Notes under the pieces: generated by a model
Told to the model about the DNA's origin: nothing
Database searches by the model: none
What the model saw: only the letters and a program-made list of their open reading frames with translations
Position numbers and translations under genes: made by a program
In this document: piece by piece, positions 1-8,729 of the stretch
Layout: the number at the start of each line of letters is the position of its first letter
Position numbering within the stretch: position 1 is the stretch's first letter
NCBI GenBank assembly: GCA_020725465.1
Contig: DYEY01000056.1
Span: forward strand, 24,349 to 88,348
Source: Dethiobacter sp.
GTDB lineage: Bacteria; Bacillota; Dethiobacteria; Dethiobacterales; Dethiobacteraceae
Length of the DNA: 64,000 bases
Direction of reading: 5' to 3'

Positions 1-1281
1 CTGGACCTTTCCCGGCGGGCTGATGTCCTGGCAGCCATGACAGAAATCATGACCTGCCGCGGTCCTGATGCCGGGGGGTTATGGCTGTCGGAGCGGGCTG
101 CCCTCGGGCACCGCAGGCTGTGCGTGGTGGACCCCGAGGGAGGCGACCAGCCCATGACGGTTGCCCGTGGGGAAGAGACTTATATTATTGTTTATAACGG
201 CGAGCTGTACAATACCGGTGACATCAGGAAAGATCTCCTGGCCAGGGGATACACCTTCCGGGGGCATTCGGACACCGAGGTTTTACTTAAATCTTTTGTG
301 GAGTGGGGGGAAGGATGCCTGGAGCGGCTGAACGGCATTTTTGCCTTTGCCGTCTGGGAAGCGGCAAAAAGCCGGTTGTTTCTGGCCAGAGACAGGCTGG
401 GGGTAAAGCCGCTTTTTATACGGAACAAAACGGCTCCTTCCTGTTTGGCTCGGAACTGAAAGCCCTCATGGCTAACCCGCTGGTTAGGCCGGTGGGGAGG
501 CGGATGGGCTGGCTGAGGTCCTGGTGATGGGGCCTTCCCGCACGCCCGGCCACGGAATTTTTAAGGGAGTGGCGGAGCTTGAGCCGGGCTGCTTCATGTG
601 GGTAAACCAAAACGGCAAAGGCACGGAGAAAGCATACTGGCAGCTGCAAAGCGCGGAACACCCCCACAGTTTCGATAAAACGGTGGAGCAGGTGCGGGAA
701 CTGTTACTGGAAGCGCTGGAGGCGCGCATGCGCGAACTTTTCTACCTGAACATCACCCGCTTCATGCCAACCCTGCTTGACCGCAAGGACAGGATGAGCA
801 TGGGGGGGCTGGAAGCCAGGATACCTTACTGTGACCACCGCCTGGTGGAATACGCCTGGAATATCCCCTGGTCCATGAAAAACCACCAAGGCCGGGAAAA
901 GGCGATCCTGCGCCTGGCGCTGGCCACAATCCTGCCTGAGGCGGTAATAAACCGTAAAAAAAGCCCTTACCCCAAGACACACCATCCCGCTTACCTGGAG
1001 GCTATGCGCCGGGGAGTACTGGCTGTTCTGAAAGACAGGGAAGAGCCGCTGAACCGTTTTGCCGATGCCGCAGCGGTACGTGCCTTTGCTGTGTCCGGAA
1101 AGCGGCTGACAGTTTTCCCTGGTTCGGCCAGTTAATGAGCGGGCCGCAGCTTTTGGCCTACCTGCTGCAATTTAATCAGTGGCTCAAAAGATTACAAAGT
1201 CAATGCGGAGGTGGACTTCGGCGCAAGCAGGCGGGTGAGTATCTGACGGATGGGCTAAAACACTGCTGGCTGCCGTATTGA
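1..1281 (+). pseudogene. asnB: decayed asparagine synthetase (glutamine-hydrolysing)
   Basis: The remains of an AsnB-type enzyme that made asparagine from aspartate, glutamine and ATP. The frame is open at the left window edge, so the catalytic N-terminal Cys lies outside. The glutaminase part (RGPD, YNGELYN, GHSDTE) runs to about 415, then shifts frame. FGSELKAL continues in another frame, and a second shift near 500 leads to MGPSRTPGHG. After about 720 the sequence jumps from LLLEALEAR straight to MRELFYLNITRF, so roughly 200 residues of the synthetase core, including the ATP PPi-loop (SGGxDS), are missing. A further shift near 1115 is needed to read WFGQLM and the true C-terminus, which ends at the stop at 1279-1281. 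Frameshifts at homopolymers could be sequencing errors, but the internal deletion cannot. Confidence 0.85.
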
Positions 1282-1306
1282 CGCGAACAGATGTTTGGTA
1301 TATGAT
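1278..1306 (+). promoter_or_regulatory. probable comM promoter
   Basis: TTGACG at 1278-1283 and TATGAT at 1301-1306 are separated by exactly 17 bp, a near-consensus sigma-A promoter about 30 bp before the comM start. It overlaps the end of the asnB remnant. It would still drive the truncated comM half in the lysogen. Confidence 0.55.
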
Positions 1307-1337
1307 GTAGTAAATGGCAGGGGAGGTAGGTTCAGGT

Positions 1338-2375
1338 ATGCTGGCCAGTGTCACCGGTTGCACCATCACCGGTATAGAGGGCAGGATGGTTGAGGTGGAA
1401 GTATATTTATCATCCCAGCTGCCTAGTTTTGATATTGTGGGGTTGCCTGACGCTGCAGTCCGGGAGGCCAAGGACCGGGTGCGAGCCGCTATCAAAAACA
1501 GCCGGCTCGATTTTCCCAAGCAGCGGATTATTGTCAACCTGGCGCCGGCGGACCTGAAGAAAGAAGGGCCGCAGTTGGACCTGGCTCTGGCGCTCGGGGT
1601 ACTGGCAGCTGCCCGCCAGGCGGAGGTGCCGGCGCCGCTGGCGGTACTTGGAGAACTGGCTTTGGACGGCACTCTGCGGCCGGTGAGAGGGGTGCTGCCC
1701 ATGGTTCTGGCAGCCCGCGACTCGGGCTTTAAAAGGGTGCTGCTTCCCAGGGAAAATGCCCGGGAAGCCACCCTGGTGGCTGGTATGGATATTGCCGGCG
1801 CCGGTTCACTGGGTGACGCCCTGGCCATTATCCGCGGCGAGCTTAAGCCGGAAATACCGCCGCCGGCCAAGAGTTTCTCAGCCGCCCCGGACTGTGACTT
1901 TGCCCGGGTTAAGGGACAGGAAGGCGCCAAGCGGGCTCTGGAGGTGGCGGCGGCCGGAGGCCATAATTTGCTGATGACCGGACCCCCGGGCTCGGGCAAG
2001 ACGATGCTGGCCCGTTGTGTCCCCTCTATCCTGCCTGAACTAAGCGAAGAGGAAAGCCTGGAGACCACCAAGATTTACAGCGCCGCTGGCTTCCTGAAAG
2101 AATCGGCCGGCCTGATTACCAGGCGCCCTTTCCGCCACCCTCATCATACAGTTTCGTTGGCAGCTCTTTGCGGCGGCGGCCGGGTCCCGCGGCCGGGAGA
2201 AGTGTCGCTGGCCCACAACGGCGTTCTCTTCCTGGACGAGCTGCCCGAATTCCGGCGCGAGACGCTGGAGGTGCTGCGCCAACCGCTGGAAGAAGGGGAA
2301 GTAACTGTAGCCAGGCTGCAGGCATCGTATACCTATCCGTCCCGTTTCATGCTACTGGCTTCCATGAACCCCTGA
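1338..2375 (+). pseudogene. comM: comM/yifB 5' part, interrupted by prophage
   Basis: The N-terminal 345 residues of a YifB/ComM Mg-chelatase-like AAA ATPase, a family linked to branch migration during natural transformation. Visible features are the family N-terminus ([31 protein letters not shown]), Walker A GPPGSGKT and Walker [11 protein letters not shown]. The ATG at 1338 matches the family start and has GGGAGG upstream; an in-frame ATG at 1314 is less likely. The frame ends LLASMNP and then TGA at 2373, exactly where the family continues CPCG. That continuation is at 42612-43085, and joining the halves gives about 502 residues, the usual length. The sensor and C-terminal Mg-chelatase domains are lost, so the lysogen product is presumably inactive. 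Confidence 0.93.
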
Positions 2376-3966
2376 CCGTGCGGGTAACATCCTTGGAAAA
2401 AGAATACCGAGCGGTAACCACTGCTAACGGGCGTCCATTATCAGAGGGTTTTGTTTCCACAATAATTTCTTTTACGAGGGCACGCACAATTTCCCGGCGC
2501 ACTTCAAACGGCGGGGCGGAATCCAGTTTGGCTTTTAGCGCATGCAGTAGTTCCTCCGCTGTATCGAACTGGCCGACCGCCGTTTCCTCGGATTTAATCT
2601 GCTTTTCAATCTCTTTAACACGCTGCTCCAAAGACGCTTTCTCCAGGGTAATTTTTTGCATCTGTTGCTCTACATCTAAACTGCTAATAATCTTTTTTCT
2701 GTAGAGGTCGAGAATGCTCTGTTTCTCGGCCTCTTTTTCATTTATGGCCAAGATGATTTTTTGCTTTTCATCCTCCAGTGCTGCTTTTTGAGATTTCCTC
2801 ACGTTCATCGTAGCTGCCAACTCCAGCAGGGCATCACCTGGGTTGTTAATAAAATCTACACAAGCAGACCACACCAAATCCTCAACCCAATCTTGAGGTA
2901 TATTTTTTGCGGTGCATTTTCCGTCCAAAGGGCCACGGTAGGCCGTTTTTCCGCCGCAGAGGTAATATGCTTTAGGCTTCCCCTCCGGACCGCTGTAGGC
3001 TGTGCCGTGATAAGTTAGACCACACGTACCGCATTTAATCATACCCCGCAAAAGATATTTTCTTTTGGCGTTCTTCATGGCTTCTAACTGGTTGTCTTTA
3101 AGAGCCTCCTGGGCCTTTTGCCATACTTCCTCGCTGACGATTGCAGGGACTTCACGGGGGATGAGCTCTCTCTTTTTATTTGTCCTCTTCCCATAATGGT
3201 GTATACCCTTATAAGTGGTGTTTACCAGCATGTTTCTGATGCGGCCGGGCCTCCAGATTCCTGCTGTGTTAACCTTACGTTTCCCCTTTTTTACCTGCCT
3301 GCCGTCTTTAACATAAGCAGTGGGAATACCAAGGGCATTAAGGTAGTCGGCGGCTTTTATGGTGGAATAACCCTGCTCGGCCACAAGGCGGTAAATAAGG
3401 CGTACAACGTCCGCCTCGGTCATCTCCAAGCCAGGAAGTTCTTCTTCGTTAATTTCCAGGTATCCCTCTTCATTTACCCGATACCCATAGGGCACGATGC
3501 CGCCAAGCCACTTTCCGGCTCGGGCAGCCCGGTTTGCACCGTACCACATTCGCTCCAGCACTGTTTCCCGTTCCAGGTCTGCAACTCCGGCTAAAACAGT
3601 TAACAGGAACCGGCCATTGGGGTCGCCGGTATCAAAAGGCTCCGTCATACTGCGAATTTTTACGCCGTTTTGTTCCAGTTCGTAAACTGCGTTAAGTATA
3701 ATACGGGCAGAGCGGCCTAGGCGGTCGAGGCGGTAGATAAGCAGCAGGTCGAACTTATTCTCTTTGGCATCGTTTAATAGACGAAGACCCTCTGGCCTCT
3801 GCTCCAATGGGACAGTCCCAGTTACGCCATCGTCTTTGTACCAATCAATTATATCCAACTGGTGCAGGTCGCAATATTTTTCCCCAAACTCCAGCTGATT
3901 TTCAATTGTTTTACGTTCTGCCTGGTCCTCTGACGAGACCCGGGCGTAAACTGCTACCCTTGCCAT
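2347..3966 (-). CDS. int: large serine recombinase (integrase)
   Basis: A 539-residue site-specific recombinase that integrates the phage into comM. The resolvase domain (about 1-150) has YARVSS with nucleophile Ser11, plus [11 protein letters not shown] and the conserved GRF and E-R helix motifs. A recombinase domain follows (about 155-270). A zinc ribbon uses Cys312, Cys315, Cys337 and Cys351, and a long coiled coil (about 385-460) precedes the C-terminus. The start has GGGGTG eight bases upstream, five bases after the ImmA stop. The last residues RGSWKPVA come from antisense comM; in the excised circle the frame continues into the double-HTH gene at 42142-42564. Confidence 0.96.
   Translation of the reverse strand: MARVAVYARVSSEDQAERKTIENQLEFGEKYCDLHQLDIIDWYKDDGVTGTVPLEQRPEGLRLLNDAKENKFDLLLIYRLDRLGRSARIILNAVYELEQNGVKIRSMTEPFDTGDPNGRFLLTVLAGVADLERETVLERMWYGANRAARAGKWLGGIVPYGYRVNEEGYLEINEEELPGLEMTEADVVRLIYRLVAEQGYSTIKAADYLNALGIPTAYVKDGRQVKKGKRKVNTAGIWRPGRIRNMLVNTTYKGIHHYGKRTNKKRELIPREVPAIVSEEVWQKAQEALKDNQLEAMKNAKRKYLLRGMIKCGTCGLTYHGTAYSGPEGKPKAYYLCGGKTAYRGPLDGKCTAKNIPQDWVEDLVWSACVDFINNPGDALLELAATMNVRKSQKAALEDEKQKIILAINEKEAEKQSILDLYRKKIISSLDVEQQMQKITLEKASLEQRVKEIEKQIKSEETAVGQFDTAEELLHALKAKLDSAPPFEVRREIVRALVKEIIVETKPSDNGRPLAVVTARYSFSKDVTRTVRGSWKPVA
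2353..2394. other. attL: left prophage junction
   Basis: Host comM sequence stops at AACCCC followed by TG (2373-2374), and phage DNA begins at 2375. The only register that rebuilds the comM frame (Asn-Pro-Cys-Pro-Cys-Gly) uses TG here and at 42612-42613 as the shared dinucleotide. A 2-bp overlap with no longer direct repeat is what large serine recombinases leave. The integrase gene runs across this junction and takes its last eight codons and its stop from host DNA. Confidence 0.85.
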
Positions 3967-3970
3967 TTAA

Positions 3971-4411
3971 TCACCCCGCCTTTTTGGCATCTGGAAGATT
4001 TAGCCTAAATTGAATCATCTCATCGGTAACGTCAAAGTGCTCTGCCAGTTCCCATGGCTGGGAAATACCTTTTTTAACGGCAGCAAAAAGGCGTTCCTTT
4101 GGTATAAGCTGCTGTGCCGCCCATTTTAAAGCTCGATGTTCAGACCTGCTTATCTTCAACCGTTCCCGATAATGGAAAAAAGTTTGGCCTGGGATGGTGT
4201 AAAGCAGGGAAGTAAAGTGGTGCCCCAGTTCTTCCGCAAATACACATTTGAAATATGCTGTCGAAGCGGTTTTTAAAGACTCTGCCAAGCCGATTATCGG
4301 GGGAATGCTGGGAATAAGCAAATATACGGCTTCCAATGGGGGCTGAAAGTCCCACCACTCCACCAAGACACCTTCTTTTTCGGCCAGGTTAAAAAGTTGT
4401 TCAACACGCAT
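3971..4411 (-). CDS. ImmA/IrrE-like metallopeptidase-family protein
   Basis: 146 residues, with start chosen at 4411 because AGGAGG lies six bases upstream; an upstream extension in the same frame has no ribosome site. ImmA-type proteins cleave phage or ICE repressors. The motif here reads AEELGHH, so the first His of HExxH is Glu, a form I recall from several phage ImmA relatives; whether it is an active protease is open. It lies between the methyltransferase and the integrase in the leftward lysogeny operon, which fits a role in inactivating the repressor encoded at 6316-6666. Confidence 0.75.
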   Translation of the reverse strand: MRVEQLFNLAEKEGVLVEWWDFQPPLEAVYLLIPSIPPIIGLAESLKTASTAYFKCVFAEELGHHFTSLLYTIPGQTFFHYRERLKISRSEHRALKWAAQQLIPKERLFAAVKKGISQPWELAEHFDVTDEMIQFRLNLPDAKKAG

Positions 4412-4532
4412 TTGTAACCTCCTATATAAAAACCGAGAAATGTGTCGATTTCCCCCAAAGAGACATTTAACCTGCCACCACAAAAGGTAGCAGGTTAAAG
4501 TGACCATTCAGAGATACAGGATGCACAACAGG

Positions 4533-5414
4533 TTAAACAGAAGTATTTGAAATTATTAGCTCATATCTTATGGAATTGTGTGTGCCCTTCATAGGGATTT
4601 TTTTATAATTAAAACCGTACTTTTCTGCAAGGTTAATAATCGCCTCGTCATAATCGTATGTGAGCATGAATTTCCCTTTAACATTTTTAAGCATACGAGA
4701 GAGTCGGTCGTGGTCTACTTCGGAATAACGGTATAAGCGCTTACCTGCTTTTTTCTTTGATGCTGTGTAGGGAGGGTCAACGAAAAAGCAGGTTTTTTCA
4801 TTGTTCCCACATTCCTGGATGTAATCAAAAGCATCTCCTTCAAAGAAATCCAACCTGTCTTTAATTGAGACAATCGTATTAATGCGCTTTGCTAGTGTAT
4901 CAGGATACCAGCGGGAAAGGATGCCCTTCCCGTTTTCACCGTACTTTAAAAGGCCGGAACCGTTTGCCATTACACCCCCGTGGCAAACTCTATTCTTTAA
5001 TATCGTTTTGAAGGCCATCTCCTCACAGCTGTCAGCAGGAGCGTTAATAATTTTCCTTGCTGCTTCCACGGTCAGGTTAATGGACTGAATCTGGTTAACC
5101 AGCCACTCCCAATCACCGTACAGGATGGTTTTCCAAACCGAGGCTACGTCTTCGTCTTTCTCAACCATAACGCATTTATCCACCAGCCCGTGATATGCGG
5201 TGGACAAGCTTATTATTCCGCCACCGGCAAAAGGTTCAACTAGATATTCAGGTTTATAGGAAAGTGATTGCAGCCACCTTAAAAAGCCAGGAACAAGCCA
5301 AGTCTTTCCGCCCGGATACCTAAAAGGGCTTAACTGTTTTACCTTTGCTACATTCACGATTTCCGACTGCTCGTCCCCAAAAACGGTAAGCTGCTGCATG
5401 TTAAGTTCAGGCAT
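4533..5414 (-). CDS. D12-class DNA adenine N6-methyltransferase (restriction partner)
   Basis: A 293-residue Dam-like methyltransferase that uses SAM to methylate adenine. FRYPGGK (31-37) and PFAGGG (61-66) form the SAM-binding motifs, and DPPY (213-216) is the catalytic motif IV. The start codon abuts the stop of the NotI-like endonuclease gene, implying translational coupling. This is the expected protective partner of that enzyme. NotI itself has a GC-only site, so an adenine methylase implies a different target containing A. Confidence 0.9.
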   Translation of the reverse strand: MPELNMQQLTVFGDEQSEIVNVAKVKQLSPFRYPGGKTWLVPGFLRWLQSLSYKPEYLVEPFAGGGIISLSTAYHGLVDKCVMVEKDEDVASVWKTILYGDWEWLVNQIQSINLTVEAARKIINAPADSCEEMAFKTILKNRVCHGGVMANGSGLLKYGENGKGILSRWYPDTLAKRINTIVSIKDRLDFFEGDAFDYIQECGNNEKTCFFVDPPYTASKKKAGKRLYRYSEVDHDRLSRMLKNVKGKFMLTYDYDEAIINLAEKYGFNYKKIPMKGTHNSIRYELIISNTSV

Positions 5415-6314
5415 TTAAGAGTCCTCCCCGTTTTTTAAAAAGCGAAACACATCGGCCGGGTTTTCAGTCTCCGGCGGATTATCATTCTCCAATTTCTCAT
5501 CCAATTTCTTCTGTAAAAGCTTTATAAAGTTTTCCAGGCTCCCGGGAATGGGAGTTGATATTTTCTGTAGGGCTTCTCCAAACTGCGTATAGACAACCTT
5601 TCTTTTTGCCAGAGAATAGGTTTGCTCTGTCTCGTTGTAATCAAGGCCGTAAATAAACCAGGCCACATTCGACTCGTCTTTATGTACTTCAGGCAATTCC
5701 GGCAGGGTGTTATAGAACGATTCATGCAAGACAACCCCTATCTTTTTGTTCCAGGCATTTAGAATTCCCCCCTTAAACATTAACTGGGGGATAAGGCGTT
5801 TCCTCGATGAGGAAAGGTAGTCTGCCTTAGGATAGTTGTAGCCGGTGCTCCAGGTAAAATCAGGAGGCATGGTTTCCATATATTTTTCAAAAGGCCGCCT
5901 AACGTTACCGCTGATATATACTGCCTGAACTTCCACGGCTCCAAAATCCAGAAGATTTCCTTCTACATCATAAGATACCAGAACCAGGTCTATGTTGCCT
6001 GCGCTTTTCCCGTTGGCATCATTTAGCCTTATTTCAGAAAGGGATGTCCACGACACCCCCGGTTCAAAAAAATACTCTGCAGTGTCGGAAGCGATTAACC
6101 AGTCCTGGCGAAAGCGAACCGGACAGGTGATGGCCAGATTATCACCATTAAAGATGGAGCACACTCCCAGAGGGTTCTGTGCTTTGTCTTTGGTGCAATT
6201 AGCAGAAATGTTGTGATATGGGCAAAGGCGTGATTTTCTAAAGTGTGTGGCTTTTTTGCCTGCGTTAGTGATGGGAAAACCGAATACTTCACATAATGGG
6301 TTTTCGTTGCTCAT
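5415..6314 (-). CDS. NotI-family type II restriction endonuclease
   Basis: 299 residues from the ATG at 6314, which has AAGGAG nine bases upstream; the longer frame to 6368 overlaps the repressor gene more. The N-terminal part has four Cys (31, 40, 52, 64) in the pattern CPYHN..C..LGVCS..TCPVRF, which I recall as the iron-binding Cys4 site of NotI. A PD-(D/E)xK-type centre follows as Asp109 (NIDLVLV) and Glu128-x-Gln130 (VEVQ); the Gln in place of Lys is also how I remember NotI. Sits directly before the methyltransferase and overlaps the repressor stop, so restriction is co-expressed with lysogeny. The assignment is from motif memory, without an alignment. Confidence 0.78.
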   Translation of the reverse strand: MSNENPLCEVFGFPITNAGKKATHFRKSRLCPYHNISANCTKDKAQNPLGVCSIFNGDNLAITCPVRFRQDWLIASDTAEYFFEPGVSWTSLSEIRLNDANGKSAGNIDLVLVSYDVEGNLLDFGAVEVQAVYISGNVRRPFEKYMETMPPDFTWSTGYNYPKADYLSSSRKRLIPQLMFKGGILNAWNKKIGVVLHESFYNTLPELPEVHKDESNVAWFIYGLDYNETEQTYSLAKRKVVYTQFGEALQKISTPIPGSLENFIKLLQKKLDEKLENDNPPETENPADVFRFLKNGEDS

Positions 6315-6315
6315 A

Positions 6316-6666
6316 TCACTGCTCCTTCTTTCTGTATTTGCGGAGAATGAATTCTTTGAATTCCTCAATTGACTTCCTGGCCTCCTCCGGCAGTTCAGAC
6401 ATCGGGTCGTCTGTTCGGTGTGTAGAGATATTCTCAGGGCCCTCTTTTACATGTCCCCGTCTTTGCTCTGTCCTCCCAAGCAAATAGTCAACTGATACAT
6501 CAAAAAGATCGGCCATTCCTTGCAGGGTGTCCCACTCAGGGAATCTTGTGCCTTGCTCATAGTGGGTTATAGCAACTCTTGATAGGTTTAATTTTTCGGC
6601 AAGCTCTCGCTGGAGAAGACCCTTTTCTTCACGGAGCATTTTTAACCGTTCCGGGAAACCTGGCAT
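6316..6666 (-). CDS. CI-like repressor, XRE HTH family
   Basis: 116 residues from the ATG at 6666 with AAAGGGAG upstream. The XRE helix-turn-helix covers about residues 5-60 (LKMLREEKGLLQRELAEKLNLSR then VDYLLG). The C-terminal part is short and charged (KSIEEFKEFILRKYRKKE), so there is no LexA-type self-cleavage domain; inactivation would need the ImmA-like protein. First gene of the leftward lysogeny operon. It faces the switch region with a near-consensus leftward promoter and operator copies. Confidence 0.88.
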   Translation of the reverse strand: MPGFPERLKMLREEKGLLQRELAEKLNLSRVAITHYEQGTRFPEWDTLQGMADLFDVSVDYLLGRTEQRRGHVKEGPENISTHRTDDPMSELPEEARKSIEEFKEFILRKYRKKEQ

Positions 6667-6700
6667 TATTACACTCCCTTTCAACATAACTCCATATATA

Positions 6701-6729
6701 ATTATAACCTTTAAGGTAACTAACTGCAA
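6701..6729 (-). promoter_or_regulatory. repressor (lysogeny) promoter
   Basis: On the minus strand TTGCAG (complement of 6724-6729) and a perfect TATAAT (complement of 6701-6706) are 17 bp apart. Operator copy 6716-6730 covers the -35 side, suggesting the repressor controls its own synthesis. The transcript would run through the repressor, restriction-modification, ImmA and integrase genes. Confidence 0.75.
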
Positions 6730-6836
6730 CATTAAGTAACAACAGGGAACTATTTTTTAAAATCATGCATTAAAACCCTTGACAGGTTACGAACTGTAAC
6801 TTAAAATAAGAGTAACAGCAGGTGACGAAACGGAAC
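6716..6836. promoter_or_regulatory. phage operator array, GTNAC-N5-GNNAC
   Basis: Five 15-bp copies lie between the divergent regulator genes: 6716-6730, 6736-6750, 6786-6800, 6812-6826 and 6822-6836. The copy at 6786-6800 is a perfect palindrome with half-sites GTTAC and GTAAC. The first two are spaced 20 bp, close to two helical turns. A further copy at 7053-7067 lies in the cro-like gene. The pattern is that of a CI/Cro switch in which the repressor binds cooperatively; the protein-site pairing is inferred. Confidence 0.7.
6779..6807 (+). promoter_or_regulatory. early (rightward) lytic promoter
   Basis: TTGACA at 6779-6784 and TAAAAT at 6802-6807 are separated by 17 bp. The perfect operator palindrome 6786-6800 lies exactly inside the spacer, so bound repressor would exclude RNA polymerase. 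This promoter would drive the cro-like gene and the early operon. Confidence 0.8.
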
Positions 6837-6854
6837 CTCAAGGAGGTGGATGCA

Positions 6855-7118
6855 TTGAAAAAGCGTACCAAACTTGCTGAAATTCGCATTTCCAAAGGCT
6901 TGCTGCAAAAAGACGTTGCCAGAGCTGCTGGCGTAACGAGAGTTTTCTATACGCAAATAGAGAACGGCTCAAGGCTACCATCTTTAAAGCCAGCAAAAGC
7001 AATGGCAGATGCCCTCGGTATATCGCTAGATGACTTTTTTGTTGCCCTCGGGGTAACAAAACGGAACTCCAGTATTCAGGGAAGCCAGGCAACCACCACC
7101 GAGGCCGTAAACCAATAA
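6855..7118 (+). CDS. Cro-like XRE regulator
   Basis: 87 residues from a TTG start at 6855, chosen because AAGGAGG (6839-6845) is ideally placed; upstream GTG codons at 6822 and 6846 have no such site. Helix-turn-helix covers about residues 5-60 (LAEIRISKGLLQKDVARAAG, SLDDFF). First gene of the early operon, opposite the repressor. Role as Cro or antirepressor is inferred from position. Confidence 0.8.
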   Translation: MKKRTKLAEIRISKGLLQKDVARAAGVTRVFYTQIENGSRLPSLKPAKAMADALGISLDDFFVALGVTKRNSSIQGSQATTTEAVNQ

Positions 7119-7136
7119 CCAAAGGCGGTGAGGAAA

Positions 7137-7313
7137 ATGATTAAGCGGCTCTGTCCAGGCTGCGGCACCAGTTGGTATTCTGCCGACACTACAAACACCG
7201 TATGGAAGTGCGACAACTGTGGCGCAAGCATCCCTAAATCGGCAGAACTGCCGATAGATGCCAATCGACAAAATGTTTCAACCAATCATACCCCAAAGGG
7301 GCAGAGGAAATAA
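7137..7313 (+). CDS. small zinc-ribbon protein
   Basis: 58 residues with two CxxC pairs (CPGCG near residue 6, CDNCG near 25) that would bind one zinc. ATG at 7137 is preferred over GTG 7128 because GGTGAGG lies just upstream. It follows the cro-like gene within 20 bp. No function is recognised. Confidence 0.6.
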   Translation: MIKRLCPGCGTSWYSADTTNTVWKCDNCGASIPKSAELPIDANRQNVSTNHTPKGQRK

Positions 7314-7373
7314 ACCCCAGCAGTCTACCGGACAGGGCAAAAAGGTGTATTGGACTCTACCAAAGGAGGTGAA

Positions 7374-7933
7374 ATGCTGCGGTCGGAGAGGCGTTAAAAG
7401 AAGCAAGGAACAAGCGAGGATACACCCAGGCGGAAGCAGGCAAGGTAGCCTTCGTTACAGACAAAATGATTTCAGCCATAGAGTGCGGACGAAGGCAGAC
7501 CACGCCGGATGTTTTGCGGCGGTTGGCAAGTGCGCTGGATTACCCAAGGCTCTATATGGAGTTAGTGGCCGAGGTTACCGGAGGCGCATATTCCTCGCCC
7601 TGGCTGGACGGCGAAAATGCAGACCTGCACAGAGTCTGCGTGTGGGCAAAGGCCTGCGAAGAGATAGCCGAAGCACATAAAAAGTTATCTGAAACAGACC
7701 TGATAAGTTCGCCTTACCGGTCGGGTGAAACAAGGAGACAGGAAGTTTGGGAAAGCCTGTTGGAAGCACTTGATGCCAGGGTCGCCATTGACCACTACGT
7801 AGCCGTAGTTTGTGAGACCTTCGGGTTTAGCGTATCGGAGCTTTACCGGGAACACCGTAAAAAATTAGAAAACCTGGGCTATGTGCAGCCCAGGCCAAAG
7901 AGAAAAAACTGTTATGAAATTAGCTTACCTTGA
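7374..7933 (+). pseudogene. XRE-type HTH protein with damaged 5' end
   Basis: The frame from about 7379 to 7933 encodes an HTH (GEALKEARNKRGYTQ, then SAIECGRR) followed by a helical region ending REHRKKLENLGYV. No ATG, GTG or TTG is in frame before the ATG at 7466, which would remove half of the HTH. A perfect AAGGAGGTG with ATG at 7374 is in another frame and gives only seven codons. A single-base indel near 7376-7390 would join them, so the gene is either frameshifted, mis-sequenced, or starts at 7466 as a 155-residue protein. Confidence 0.6.
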
Positions 7934-8183
7934 TTCTACCACAACAACAGTGGTAGAGGCAAGGGGAAAAGGAGGCACGCAGGGCGTGAAGCAGCCAAAA
8001 GGATTGTTTTATCAAGCTGAATATGAACCCGACATGCCCAGGATGATTAAGGCCCTGCGGGTGCTTTTAGAGTCCCAAACTGGAAAGGAAGATGGGCATG
8101 AGCAAAGTAACTCCAATTCTCCCCCGAGACACCAGAAACTGCCTTGCGGAGTATGTAAGGGCGTTCGCTCGAGGGCTTGTTGA
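7914..8183 (+). CDS. hypothetical early phage protein
   Basis: 89 residues starting MKLAYLDSTTTT. Not recognised. It overlaps the preceding gene by 20 bp and the next by about 90 bp, and its ribosome site is weak, so the last third, rich in Ser/Pro and Cys, may be read past a natural end. The first 60 residues have normal composition with a helical segment (MPRMIKALRVLLES). Confidence 0.4.
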   Translation: MKLAYLDSTTTTVVEARGKGGTQGVKQPKGLFYQAEYEPDMPRMIKALRVLLESQTGKEDGHEQSNSNSPPRHQKLPCGVCKGVRSRAC

Positions 8184-8493
8184 CCGGAATTCCATGCTGG
8201 AAACAGTTGATAAACTCATGAACGAGTTTAAAGTAAAACGAATCCCCCTCGGCTCTTACGAGTTAAAACACTTGGGATATGTAGAAGGAATGCCGGTAAT
8301 TCATATCCAGGGCAGGCTGAAGTTAAGCGATAACTGCCCGGCCTGCGGGAGCAGCGGATGGCGGTACATCAGCACAGAACAGGAACTGTTCCACAAAGAC
8401 TACGATGTTATTACCGCTTTTTGCCTTGACTGCTCTTGTTACTACCGCAAGCGTGGCTGGAAAACTGAGCTTTCGGAGGGGAAGACAATATGA
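8098..8493 (+). CDS. hypothetical phage protein with zinc-finger pairs
   Basis: 131 residues from ATG 8098 (an ATG at 8092 is also possible; AGGAAG lies upstream of both). The C-terminal half has CPAC and CLDC pairs spaced about 40 residues apart with aromatic residues between, like a zinc ribbon. Its stop overlaps the next start as ATGA. Function unknown; early operon position suggests a role in host takeover or replication. Confidence 0.6.
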   Translation: MSKVTPILPRDTRNCLAEYVRAFARGLVDRNSMLETVDKLMNEFKVKRIPLGSYELKHLGYVEGMPVIHIQGRLKLSDNCPACGSSGWRYISTEQELFHKDYDVITAFCLDCSCYYRKRGWKTELSEGKTI

Positions 8494-8729
8494 GTTGGGC
8501 TGAAAGGATTACGGGAATCGGCATTCTGCTGATGTTTCTCGGCGGGGCAGCGGCGGATTCTCCAGGTGACGGTTATTTATACGCAGGGGCGATAGTCTTA
8601 GTTGGCTGCGCCCTTGCATTCCTGGGGCAAAGGCTCGAAGCCAAGTCTGCCAGGAAAGCAAGCATGAGCATATCCCCAGGGAGGTGGAACCGTGTACAAC
8701 AGTCTAATAAACTGGCTCAAAGACGATAA
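8490..8729 (+). CDS. small membrane protein
   Basis: 79 residues. Two hydrophobic stretches (about 9-22 and 31-46) suggest a two-pass inner-membrane protein with a basic C-terminal tail. Coupled to the preceding gene by an ATGA overlap. No family recognised. Confidence 0.55.
   Translation: MSWAERITGIGILLMFLGGAAADSPGDGYLYAGAIVLVGCALAFLGQRLEAKSARKASMSISPGRWNRVQQSNKLAQRR

Noticed and set aside
1184..2071. 295-codon minus-strand open frame opposite comM
   Set aside because: Ser/Ala/Arg-rich composition expected from the antisense of a GC-rich coding frame, and no ribosome site.
7258..7680. 140-codon plus-strand frame overlapping the HTH gene
   Set aside because: Composition is Gly/Arg-rich and the true HTH frame overlaps it in another phase.
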